DNA from: Aphrophora alni
Taxonomy: Eukaryota; Arthropoda; Insecta; Hemiptera; Aphrophoridae
Direction: 5' to 3'
Length of the DNA stretch: 64,000 nucleotides
Assembly (NCBI GenBank): GCA_963513935.1
Contig: OY740765.1
Span: forward strand, 122,269,362 to 122,333,361
Part shown: piece after piece, positions 34,620 through 46,934 of the stretch
Numbering within the stretch: position 1 is the first letter of the stretch
Layout: every line of letters begins with the position of its first letter
The notes under the pieces: generated by a model
What the model was told of the DNA's origin: nothing
What the model saw: only the letters and a program-made list of their open reading frames with translations
Database searches by the model: none
Position numbers and translations under genes: made by a program

Positions 34620-36417
34620 TCACTACATATATAAACGGCTTTGTCCTGACTGACTGACTGAATGACTGACAGAGAATCAACGTAGAGCAAAAACCAACAA
34701 AGATATTGATACCAAAATTTAAAGGCATATTTGTATGAGGTCATAGACGCTCACTAAGAAAGGATTTTGCGAAATTTTAATTTTAAAAAGTATTAAATAC
34801 AAAAAGAAAAAAAAAGTCAATTTCATTCATTTAATTTTAAACGTCAACATACACGCGCCTAGCGGCAAAAAGATAAGACTCGAATCAAAACAAATTCTAA
34901 ATCTAATACTTTCCGACCCAATTATAACTAATCCAGAAAATTGTCAATCTAAAACAAATCAAAACCTATATTAAATTTGCGCCTAAGAATTTGATTAATC
35001 CATAAAAAATAACAACACACAGTTAAAGACAAGAAAACTTAAATAATTTGTTTTTATCTAGACGTGAAAGGTCAACTTGGAAAATAACCGAATTGAAAAT
35101 ATAACTCCGATCTTTCGCCGATTATAAAAATACAGAAGACCTAGAGACAAAATGAGATATACAGAAATACGAAGTAGATATTTCTAAATATAAAACATCA
35201 CCTGAGTTCATATAAATATTTAATAACAAAGACATAATCTGTGGAAATATGAACGAAAATCTGGAATTAAGATGGCGACCATTAGAAGCAAGACGTTAGT
35301 TATAAAATACACGCCCACAGAAGTTTGTGATTGGAGAAGAATATCGCGGGACTTTCTTCGCCGATATGAATAGAAATTGTATTATATAAATAATAACTTT
35401 TTTAAAACAGGTTATTGTACACAATGTTATTTTCTCGGGAATATTAATTAGGACAGAGATTTTGTATTGTTATAAATAAAAGAGGCAATTTTCAATTTAT
35501 AAAATATATCATTTACCATATATAAATTGGCCTACTATTAAATTCTAATATGTCTTTTTTTTTAAATTAGATTGTAACATATTGTTTTCTAATTTTAAAT
35601 ATCTTAACGCAAGCTTTTATTGGTTTGTGTGTGTTGAAACATGTGTTGGTTCAATCTAGGCCTAACTTAAAAATATTATTTGTACTAGCTGGACATCCGA
35701 ATCAACTGTTTCATCAGTTATTTTATTAAATTGGCTGCTATGGTAATGAATGCAAATAGGTAGGGCTACATTCAAGAAACATGTATTGGTTCATCTTTCT
35801 AGGCCTAACCTAAAATTATATTTAATTTATTTTACCTACCTTAATGGCAACATACACATATAATTTATGTTGTTGTGCACATCTTTGGCATAGTACGTTT
35901 CTATTGATATTTATAAATTTCATCTTTCAATAGTAATTTTTTAGTTTTTCATAATGTTGTTTATTTATTGATACTACAGCTGCTAGACGCTGGGTTTAAT
36001 GCCCAACGATTCTTTACGATTTTCAAAATAAATTTACAAATAGCCTATGGAATATAAAAAATGTTTTTATCAAAATGAATCCTACTCTATGTTACTCTGG
36101 GATTGTGTAGTTTTTTTATTTAAAAAAATGTTTCAATTGGTTCAGTAGTTCCAGAGATTAACCCCATACATACAACAAAGAAATAAATTTTAAGTCTTTA
36201 TAATATTAGTATGGATATAAATACAAAACCAATTGATATATTATATATATTTTTATTATTATTAATATGACATAACAATAAGTAATAGATACAATTTTTA
36301 ATTTTTTTTGGAAATAAAATTTTCTTTAATATAGTTAGTTTTTATTTTATTTATGTCTTTTATTTATTTTCCATTTAACCAGATGAGCCACAGCAACGCG
36401 TGGCCGGGTACAGCTAG
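34620..36417 (+). mobile_element. non-autonomous Helitron-like element
   Basis: Begins TCACTACATATATAAACGG with a downstream CTGACTGACTGACTG tract and ends in GTACAGCTAG. The hairpin GCCAC-agcaacgc-GTGGC lies just before the CTAG end. Flanks are A on the left and T on the right, the usual Helitron A|T target. No Rep/helicase gene is present. It contains another Helitron-like element in reverse orientation. Confidence 0.65.
35685..36215 (-). mobile_element. nested Helitron-like element, reverse orientation
   Basis: On the minus strand it starts TCCATACTAATATTATAAAG (36215) and ends in CCAGCTAG (35685). The hairpin AACTG-atgaaa-CAGTT lies 19 bases before the end. Flanking bases are again A and T. 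Total 531 bp, with no coding region. The start sequence is one I know from many arthropod repeats. Confidence 0.6.
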
Positions 36418-36789
36418 TATTATATATTTCTGAATCCTCATAAATTGTATGTGTGTATGTGAGTAAGTAATTAAAGAAAAATAATCAAACATTTTGTTCA
36501 TTTTGAATGTGAATTTTATCTAAACATTTCCATAACGTACACTTCTTCATTCTGAAATAATTATATATATATATTTACTTAAATATTTACTTATCTAAGA
36601 GAGAAATGTTCTTGTGCAAGAGTGTCTATATTAAATCGGTTGAATGTGTCTTTTTATATCACTGTCAGATAATGATAATTTATTTGTATCAATAGATAGA
36701 TATTGTGTTGATAACTACGAATATTGTTGTTAAGGGTGTACAACTCTTTGTTATGGAATAGACAATCATAATAATAATATTTAAAAGTT
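36418..36789. other. unassigned spacer between Helitron and polymerase remnant
   Basis: AT-rich; no feature recognised. Confidence 0.4.
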
Positions 36790-38380
36790 ATTTTTTTATC
36801 AACAACATTTTTATTAACACCTTCGCTCTTTTTACGATTTTTCCATTGACATTTAACGCATACAATTCACTGCGTAGACCTACAAATTCCTCAATGATTT
36901 CACCAGAAGCTTCTTCTTTAAACTTTCTCGACACTGTCTTATTAACGTTGGAGTACAACGGGTGATTTGTTGGGTTATTGCTTGTATCGAACTGTGTAAT
37001 GTTTTATTTCATAACATCATACATGTCTTCGGTCTGATTGTCATATATAAAACTGTCTGTATCCATATATCGTAATCTTAAACTGTCAAAACCATACATT
37101 GGAAACATTACATCATAGTGGAAAGCATACATATGTATCTCACTTTTATCTAGAATACTTTCCTAAATATATTGTTTTATTCAGAACCATCTTTGTTTTT
37201 TCCATGTGAATTCCAACAACGTTTTTGCTATAAATAGTTCTGTCCATGAAATTACTTTTAGCTACTAACTTTTCCACTCTTGTAATTAATGAAACAAGTT
37301 GTATGTCTATATAATTACGAACGTTAACCATATATTTACCAAATACTACATTAATCATCAGTTTATAAAAATCTTTTTCAAATCTGTTGTAGCATTGTTT
37401 CTCAATCTAGTGTTTAAGTCAACATATTGTTTAAGCCATGTTGACTGTGAGAATTTTATTACTCTATAGATCTTTGTAAGCACAAGCCCGTGTTGGATTA
37501 TTTTTTTCAATGCCCTATAAATGAATGATGTAGTTTTTTTTTATCTTTCAACGTTGTTACTAACCGTCTGTTTGCGCCTTCCCCACTGCGCTCACAACAG
37601 AAGGGTAAGTCATTGTGTAAGCTATATAAGGTGTTAGGGTATGATAGATCGACTTGTAGAACATATCCATGGTCTGCCGTGTCGGATACAGACATGACGT
37701 TTAACTGCTCAATTGCTACATTGTTTAAAAAACGGAATCCATGTGTCGGAAATTGTTGAATTTGTGAGCTTCCGTAAAGCGAATTAGCGTAAATGTATGT
37801 AATATATGACGATGGTTTGTTTCGGTCGAAACGCGTGGGACAATATTTATTGTTTGCACAGGCATAACGTCTACAACATTGACAGATTCCACCACGTATT
37901 CCTTGTCCAAACAAGAGATACATATCAAAATCAGTCAAAAGTTCTAGTTTTACATTTGTTACTTTTAACATAGCATAAGCTGGTAAAGTGTGAAATAATA
38001 GGTTGGGTCCAGATTGTACGTTCTTCTGTACGCGTCTCTGAAATGTTCAAAAACATCTGTCAGGATTAGTACGTCAGCTATAAGATAGAGGTCTGAGTAT
38101 TCCCCTAAAGTTTTCGCTACACACATCCCACAGTTTTTGTGAGTAATCATCAGCTGTAATGTAGGAATTACTTAATCTACTGTAGAAAGCTTCTATTGGA
38201 GGTAGTTTTATATCTTCTAGTCTTTCATTGTTTGTGATAAATTTAAATGTTAAAACGCCTTTGCGAGACATTAAATTGAATTTTTCCGATTAACTAAATT
38301 TAGATCTCGTATGGGTGAAATTTTGCTGGCCAAGATTTTCTGCTAGCGTTGCTAGACTATTAGGCAGGAAACGAAATGAG
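36790..38380 (-). pseudogene. protein-primed family-B DNA polymerase (PolB), broken
   Basis: Replicative polymerase of the virus-like element. Reading right to left: LATLAENLGQQNF and THTRSKFS (about 38370-38305), MSRKGVLTF...[13 protein letters not shown] (38271-38160), [20 protein letters not shown] (exonuclease region, about 38105-38045), VKLELLTDFDMYLLFGQGIR, YIYANSLYGSS (motif A region, where the usual catalytic Asp is Ala), INVVFGKYMVNVRN (motif B region, about 37355), RYMDTDSFIYDN (motif C with DTDS intact, about 37070) and EEFVGLRSELYALNV (about 36880). At least four frameshifts or stops. The N-terminal part is missing: the right end meets a truncated LTR. It converges on the plus-strand capsid genes. 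Confidence 0.8.
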
Positions 38381-38497
38381 TTTAAGAACCTTATCTGGAT
38401 GGTTTTTCTTTTCCGATGTTCTACTCTAATCACATAAAAGTAATAAAATCATATCACAAGCTACCATTTAGCATTTTTTGATTCTGCATTAATGTAA
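38381..38497. other. junction between polymerase remnant and truncated LTR
   Basis: Sequence between the last polymerase-like codons and the first bases that match family A LTRs. Origin unclear; possibly further decayed polymerase. Confidence 0.4.
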
Positions 38498-40625
38498 ACA
38501 TAACTAAGAGGGGAACTAACAAGAATAACAAATAAAAAATATGAAACAGGTGAGAATGGACTTAGAAAGTCATTCTTGGGGAGTTTTTTGGAATTTTTGA
38601 GTTGAAGGGGGGATTTATTAAAAATAAAAATAAGTACAATTGAAGAGACCACAATAGGGCACAATAATATGTACTTAGATTCAAATTTCAAATTAAAATG
38701 AGGGAGATATAATAATTACAAAAAGTAAAACTCTAAAGCCCAAAGCGGTTAAATTTAAAGTTAAAGGGGGTATATAACTATGTAATTATATATGTTTAGT
38801 GTGTAAAAGTGTAAAACATCAAAGCAGAAATAATAATACATAATGGGGGGGGGGTTTATGAACTAAAAACACGACGATAAAAACTTTGGAACTTCAAAGA
38901 CGTATAACTCGAGAACCAAGCGAGTTACGTAAAAAGTACAAACAGATTTTTTCGTCATAGTAGAAGAGGAACAAAATTTCGTCAAAAGAATTTTGGAAAA
39001 GGACTTATTTCAAAAGTTCAAAAGAAGAAAATCCGACTTTCGGGGAAAGGGCGATAACTCGAGAACGAAGCGTACTAGGACGACGAATCAAGTTCCACAA
39101 GACCCACAAGATAGAAAGGAAGAAGAACCCGAAAGGAACTTGATAATCGGTCCGGGCGTTCGAAAGTATAGCGAGTTGAACGAAAAAATGACTAAAATTG
39201 AAATTTTCAGGAAAATACCTGTAGAGTGACGTGCGCAGCCCTCAGAGCGAGTTCAGTAGTTGGACCCTGCCATACCAACTTAGAACACAGATAACACTGA
39301 ATAAAATAAACAGTGAATTATCAATTAAAAGGTGTTTTAGTGAAGAATAAAGGAAGAAAACTATGCAGTAGACAGAAACTATGATTAGTTAATTATATAG
39401 TGTGAAAATTTCAGACCAAAAGGGCCTGAAAACACTTAAAAGGAAGGAAAAACTTTTCTCTTCAAAAGGGAGAAAAATTTGCTCCTGGTTGTGGGAAACT
39501 TCCCACAGAAAGGGAGACCATAATTTATCCGTCGAAAGACGGGTACTTTTGTTTTGGAATCGACGCGAGGAAGACGTATCTTTGGCAACAGACTCCGAGC
39601 TGAGAGGAAACTACAACTGTCACTCTACTTAATTGGACTTAGAAAAAATTCTACTCATTTCGAACTTCAAGGCAACTTAGCAGATCGAATTCGAGACCAG
39701 CATTCAACTAACTTGCAGTTTACAGAATCTGGACTGAAGACATCATATCAACATTAGCTAAATTAAACAACAAATTCCAAAATCAACAAGAACTTCTAAT
39801 AAAGTGTGAAGGTATCATATACTTAAGGAATAGTTCGCAAATATTAACTTCATTTTCAATATAACGTCATTTGGGGAATAAATAAAAATTAAATTCATTT
39901 TTATAAATTTCTGCTTTGGTGTTATAGATAATTAATAATTAAATACGACTTTCTCAGTACAGGAAAAACTGTCTGTGGTTCTGTCTGAAAAGTCTAGCAT
40001 TTTTCATTTTGTTTAGAATATAGAAAATATTCTATTTGTAATTTTTGAAATATTTGAATTGTTTTGTTGTTGTTTAATCAACTTTGTTGGCAGATAAATT
40101 TTAAAATTGATTTTTTAACTGTTTGAAAAAGAAAAGATTATATACGTAATTCATTTCTAAAATTGTTGTGTTTTCTATTTATCCATTCTGTACATGCAAA
40201 TAACCTTGTCTATGATAAATATTTTATGTGTGCTCTGGTTAGATATATTTTGAAATTCTTAACAAGTTATTATCAGAACTTAAGAGCCGATTTCTCCCAA
40301 AAGGCACTTCCCCAGAGAGAGAGAGTGTTACTTTAGATAAAGAGTCAAAAAATCGAGCATTGAGATAAAATTCAGGGAATTTTGCGTAGATTAAAAATTG
40401 GTAAGTTTATGAGGACAAGCTCATACTTACTAGAGCCAAGTATTGCAATATCTTTGATTGCATAAAAGGTAAAAGTGAGCATCTTGGCCTTGCCCGCGTT
40501 AGTTCCGAACTGAAAGGTGGTTCGCCCATTCGGTGGCAAGAGTATAGCGAGTTTAAGAGTCCGCGGTAAGTGGCGTTCCAAAAGGGGAACGAATCTTAAA
40601 TTTCGCGAGCGGAGCGAACGTGGCA
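38498..40625 (+). mobile_element. 5'-truncated solo LTR, family A (LTR-A4)
   Basis: From about 38498 (CATAACTAAGAGGGGAACTAA) it follows family A LTRs to the end GCGAACGTGGCA at 40625. About 340 bp of the 5' end, including TGAGGC, is missing. It is diverged, so old. It ends exactly at a (GT)n tract, whereas family A copies at 14-26 kb end at (AC)n. Confidence 0.8.

Positions 40626-43048
<2,423 letters not shown>

Positions 43049-43086
<38 letters not shown>
43049..43086 (+). repeat. (GT)19 microsatellite between LTR-B0 and LTR-B1
   Basis: Pure GT, bounded on both sides by intact LTR ends. Confidence 0.95.
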
Positions 43087-43087
<1 letters not shown>

Positions 43088-45492
43088 GCAACGGTTTAAT
43101 TGAACCGCCTGCAAGGAGCAATTTTGGAAAAGAGCTAAATTCCAAAATTTCAATTAAATCAAATAATAATTGTAGAAATGACAAAAACATTTCTAAAAAT
43201 AAAGTAACACATGTAAAATTAAAGGGAATATGTAAGTTAGCCAAGCCAAGGTCACGCGCCTTGACAGGAAATATCTAGCGTTCCGGATTGAACATGAATT
43301 CGTCCATATGTTTCTAATGCAAAAAACATCAAAATCCGAAAACTTAAATTAAAATGATATAATCGTGTAGAGCTAGGAAAACCTAATAATAAATAATAAG
43401 AGAGTAAACTCGTCAAATTAATAATAAAAAAGTTATAGCCATAATAAAACGTCATAAAACATAAAAAACCCTTAAAATAAAGAAATTCCAAAATCTAATA
43501 ATAACAACGCATAACCATAATATAAACTAGAAATAAATAAGACTCGAAATCAAAATTTAATAAAAGACCATAAAGTAATTAAATAATAAATAACCAAAAA
43601 TGCAGAAAGTACCGTAACTTGTGAAACCCAGAAGCGAGGAAGAAGAGGAAAGCAGTTTTGGAACTTTCAGCATCAGAGGAACAACTTGCAAAAAGAAGAT
43701 TTTCAAAATTTCCAAAATTGGAAAAACTAAATTTTGAAAACTTACGAAATTTTCAAATCTCCGTAAAAGAAAAAATATATGTCGTATCGCTACAAATGAA
43801 GATGGAAAATCATCAGGGAAAGAAGGGCTTCAAAATGAAATCACCCAGAAGAAGATCGAGCGAAGCGAACGGGATATATGAAGAAAAGAAGAATTCGCAA
43901 GTAAAAAATTATGAATTTCAGGAATCAACTTGTCTTGAACGTCGTGCGCATAGTAGGCAGTAGACGCATGGAAAGGGAAAGTTACCAACTTCAACACAAA
44001 TCCACCATAAGAAATTAAACTAATTATAACAAATAATAATAGGAATAGATAATTTAAAATAAGAAAAATAGACAAACAATAGAAGAATAAGCCAAGGAAA
44101 GTTCATCGTAGTGCAAATAAATAAATAAAATTAATTAAATTATGAAATAAAACAGTAACAATAATCAGTGAAGGTTGGCCACACTGAAAGGCCTAAAATT
44201 CGACGAGTTAACTTTCTTCAAGTTAATTCGACAGTCTCGTTTAGTACCAGCTCCAGGGAAGTCTTCTAATAGCAGCTCCAGGAAAGATCACCAACTTTAC
44301 TCAAGTCTGAACAGGAAATCGTCGTGAAAATATTGTCAACGCTCTGTACTTCGCCAGGTTAATAACGGTGCCTACAGAAAGGATCGGCCTTGCAGGAGAC
44401 AACGTGACATCCTACAACAGCTTAGTAGAAGAGATCTTCACTACGGACTCCGGCAAACATTCTTCTAGAATTTGTCGTCATCAACAGATTCTTCGAGAAC
44501 TGGACTTCGAGATATTCTAGACAACTCTCAGAAAACATCTCCAAGATCCTCAAACACTCTCAGAATCAGGACGAGCGGACTTGTGCACTCCACAAAACAA
44601 GGTACTGCATAAATCAAGCTTTTTTAATAAATAAAATATTTTTTAATAAACTTGAATTACGTCCAAAATTATTAAACTCAATAAAGTTAAATAATAACAT
44701 TTTAAAGACAAAGTAAAGTCAAAATAAAGCCAATTTTAAATTCATTCAAATAAAGAGATATAAAATACAATAAAATTCGAGTCCAATAATAAAGCAAAAG
44801 TAACAGATTGGAAAGGAATAAATAATAGGATTCATATTTATGTGTATTAGAATAAGAATATCAATTTGTTAGTTTTAGTTATTGTTAAAATTGTTTAATA
44901 TAGTAGATTTTCAGTTTGTTAAAAGAGAAAGCATTTAATATAAATTGTCAGAAAAGGCGACATTAATTGTTGTAAAAGATTCGAAAGAAATCCATTGTTT
45001 CTCAAAATAAAAATTAAATTGTAGACTCTTAAATAAATTTGTTAAATTTCATTGTTGAATATTTTAATTAAATCTAACCCATTCAAAGAAACTCATTACA
45101 TTAGAAAGAATAAAAAGTAAGTGCTCACCAAGTATAAAGTTAAAAATTCAAAACAGAGCAAATTTTGGTGTTAATGAATTAAAGAGCTCCAAAGGGCACA
45201 CCCTTTGAAAAAGAGTCTGGAGTTTTAAGAAAGGTAAGCTAGTATAAGAAGTGAATATATTAATATAGTAAAATTTCCTGTGTTAGCATAAGTTGATTAA
45301 AATAAATTATTCTTGTGTGACATAAGGAATCAAGAGCCTTATCAAAACTATTAAACTGCGAAAGAATCACTCTCTAAAAATAAAAGTAGGAGGGGTTGTA
45401 GTTGGGGTAAGGTCTTGCAAGCGAGTGCTTGTCCCCGTAGAGGGGCTGTCTGTCAAAGAACCAGTCAACAGCAGGGGGGGGGGTGCGTTGCA
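43087..45492 (+). mobile_element. 5' LTR of family B array (LTR-B1)
   Basis: TGCAACGG at 43087 to GCGTTGCA at 45492, 2406 bp, followed by the primer-binding site. Nearly identical to 49295-51701. A 101-codon frame inside (43658-43963, MELSASEEQ...) is kept in all four family B LTRs but has no known function and may be chance in purine-rich DNA. Confidence 0.92.
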
Positions 45493-45662
45493 AGTGGCGT
45501 CCAACAGCGTAGGCTCGAAAGTAACCAAACAAAAAATTGTTAAAATTACTTTAGGGTTGAAAACGAACAGCTTAAATTCATTAAAATCAAAATTAAAACT
45601 TAAAACTAAAACTTAAATAAATAAACAGTAGTAAACCTAATAAATAAATCTAATAAAAAAAA
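45493..45662 (+). promoter_or_regulatory. primer-binding site and leader, family B copy 1
   Basis: TGGCGTCCAACAGCG at 45495-45509 follows the LTR by two bases, the same offset as in family A. The leader is A-rich and ends at the gag ATG, which has A at -3. Confidence 0.85.
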
Positions 45663-46934
45663 ATGGCAGCTCCGAAAGAAACAGAAACGGAAATGCAGAA
45701 GTTCATGAGATATTTCCAGGCGAAAGAAAAAGAACGCGAAGCTAGGGAAGAGGCAGATAAAAAAGAACGCGAGGAGAGAGAAAAAGCACGCGAATCGGAG
45801 AGGAAAAAAGAGAAAAAAGAACGCGAAGCTAGGGAATTAGAAAGGGAGACTAGGGAAAACGAAGAGAAAAGGGAACGCGAAGCGAAAGAAAGAGAAAGCG
45901 AAGCTAGGGAATTAGCACGCGAAGAAAGCGAACAAGCGAGTAGGGAAGAACTCTTACAAGCTGTAGGCGGTTTAGGAGAAGACGTAAAGAAAAATTTTGA
46001 AGCAATTCAAAATAGAGTCGGAAATTGCGAAGACGAAATAGTCGTTTTGAAAGGGGAAATTCAGGAAATAGGGGAAACAATTAAAGGTCAGGATGACAAA
46101 ATTAAACAAAATAAAGTTAATTGTGAAACGTTAAGCAAAAATATAAAATCGTTAGAAACCAAAATGAGACAGACAAGTATAGGGCAAAATTTAGTAGGGG
46201 CTGGGAGAAGCGTAGTGTACGTACAACCCGGTGCAGCAGGAAATAAAACTGTCGAATTTTGGGGAAGTTCTAAAGAAAGTCCAATGAAATTTCTAGCCGA
46301 AATAGAAGAGATTTTCATGGAAATCGATCCACAATTAGACGAAGGGGAGAAATTAAAAATCGTGGAACGACACATAAAAGGGCCGGTAATAGAATGGTGG
46401 AACGTAATAAAAGATAATAAAGATAGATACGGACAATTTAGGGTTAAATTTATAAAAAATTATTGGGGATATCAAGCCCAGCAACATATCCGAAATTTAA
46501 TTGAAAACGGACAATATCGTGATACAGGATATATGTCAAGAGTTAATTATTTTTGCAAAATGGTGGCTAAAGGACAATATCTTGATCCACCAATCCCAGA
46601 ACAATTTATGATTAATAGAATCATGCGACATTTTGAACAAAAGGTACAATTTGCGAGTATAGGAAGTCATAGCGAAACCGTTGAAAGCGCGATAGAATTT
46701 CTTAGAACGTTTGAAACGATGGAAGGCGAACCACGTAGGGAAAATCGAGAAGAAAGACCAGCGTATAAGGGGAACCTTGATAGGAAAATGGCAGGAGCCA
46801 TGGACTCTCAAACCTATCCTAGAACACCTAACCTTAGATCCTATGGGAATAGACCGCAAACAAACCAAAACCAAAGTAACCAAAAACCCAATCCTACACT
46901 ACCTAACAATCCGAGACCCAGTCCAAAAAACTAG
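45663..46934 (+). CDS. gag: Gag, family B, copy 1 (intact, 423 aa)
   Basis: Intact capsid precursor. Residues 1-170 are a highly charged coiled coil rich in EKERE/REARE runs. Residues 195-365 hold the capsid-like domain, with TVEFWGSSKESPMKFLAEIE, EWWNVIKD, FIKNYWGYQAQQHIRN, VNYFCKMVAKGQYLDPP and IMRHFEQKVQFASIG, in line with the Gag domain of Ty3-like elements. The last 60 residues are Asn/Pro/Gln rich. No CCHC zinc knuckle is seen, so RNA binding must come from basic regions. The start is the first ATG after the leader. It ends AAA AAC TAG, and the stop overlaps the frameshift site feeding the protease frame. Confidence 0.92.
   Translation: MAAPKETETEMQKFMRYFQAKEKEREAREEADKKEREEREKARESERKKEKKEREARELERETRENEEKREREAKERESEARELAREESEQASREELLQAVGGLGEDVKKNFEAIQNRVGNCEDEIVVLKGEIQEIGETIKGQDDKIKQNKVNCETLSKNIKSLETKMRQTSIGQNLVGAGRSVVYVQPGAAGNKTVEFWGSSKESPMKFLAEIEEIFMEIDPQLDEGEKLKIVERHIKGPVIEWWNVIKDNKDRYGQFRVKFIKNYWGYQAQQHIRNLIENGQYRDTGYMSRVNYFCKMVAKGQYLDPPIPEQFMINRIMRHFEQKVQFASIGSHSETVESAIEFLRTFETMEGEPRRENREERPAYKGNLDRKMAGAMDSQTYPRTPNLRSYGNRPQTNQNQSNQKPNPTLPNNPRPSPKN
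46925..46931 (+). promoter_or_regulatory. -1 ribosomal frameshift heptamer A AAA AAC (gag-pro, family B copy 1)
   Basis: Gag codons CCA AAA AAC TAG give a correctly phased heptamer abutting the stop. The -1 frame starts CTA at 46931 and is open through to the protease ATG at 47126 (195 bases, a multiple of three). Ten bases downstream, GGTCCCGGA (46942-46950) can pair with TTCGGGGCC (46988-46996), GC-rich in an AT-rich region, a plausible stimulator. Confidence 0.85.

Noticed and set aside
37820..37840. GTCGAAACGCG as another hammerhead-like core
   Set aside because: It falls in frame inside the PolB remnant (a Thr-Arg-Phe-Asp-Arg stretch on the minus strand) and lacks the CTGANGA partner.
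46088..46375. Minus-strand frames opposite family B gag and pro (also 46536-46883, 47311-47604, 47647-47964 and copies 6209 bp on)
   Set aside because: Shadows of the intact plus-strand genes.
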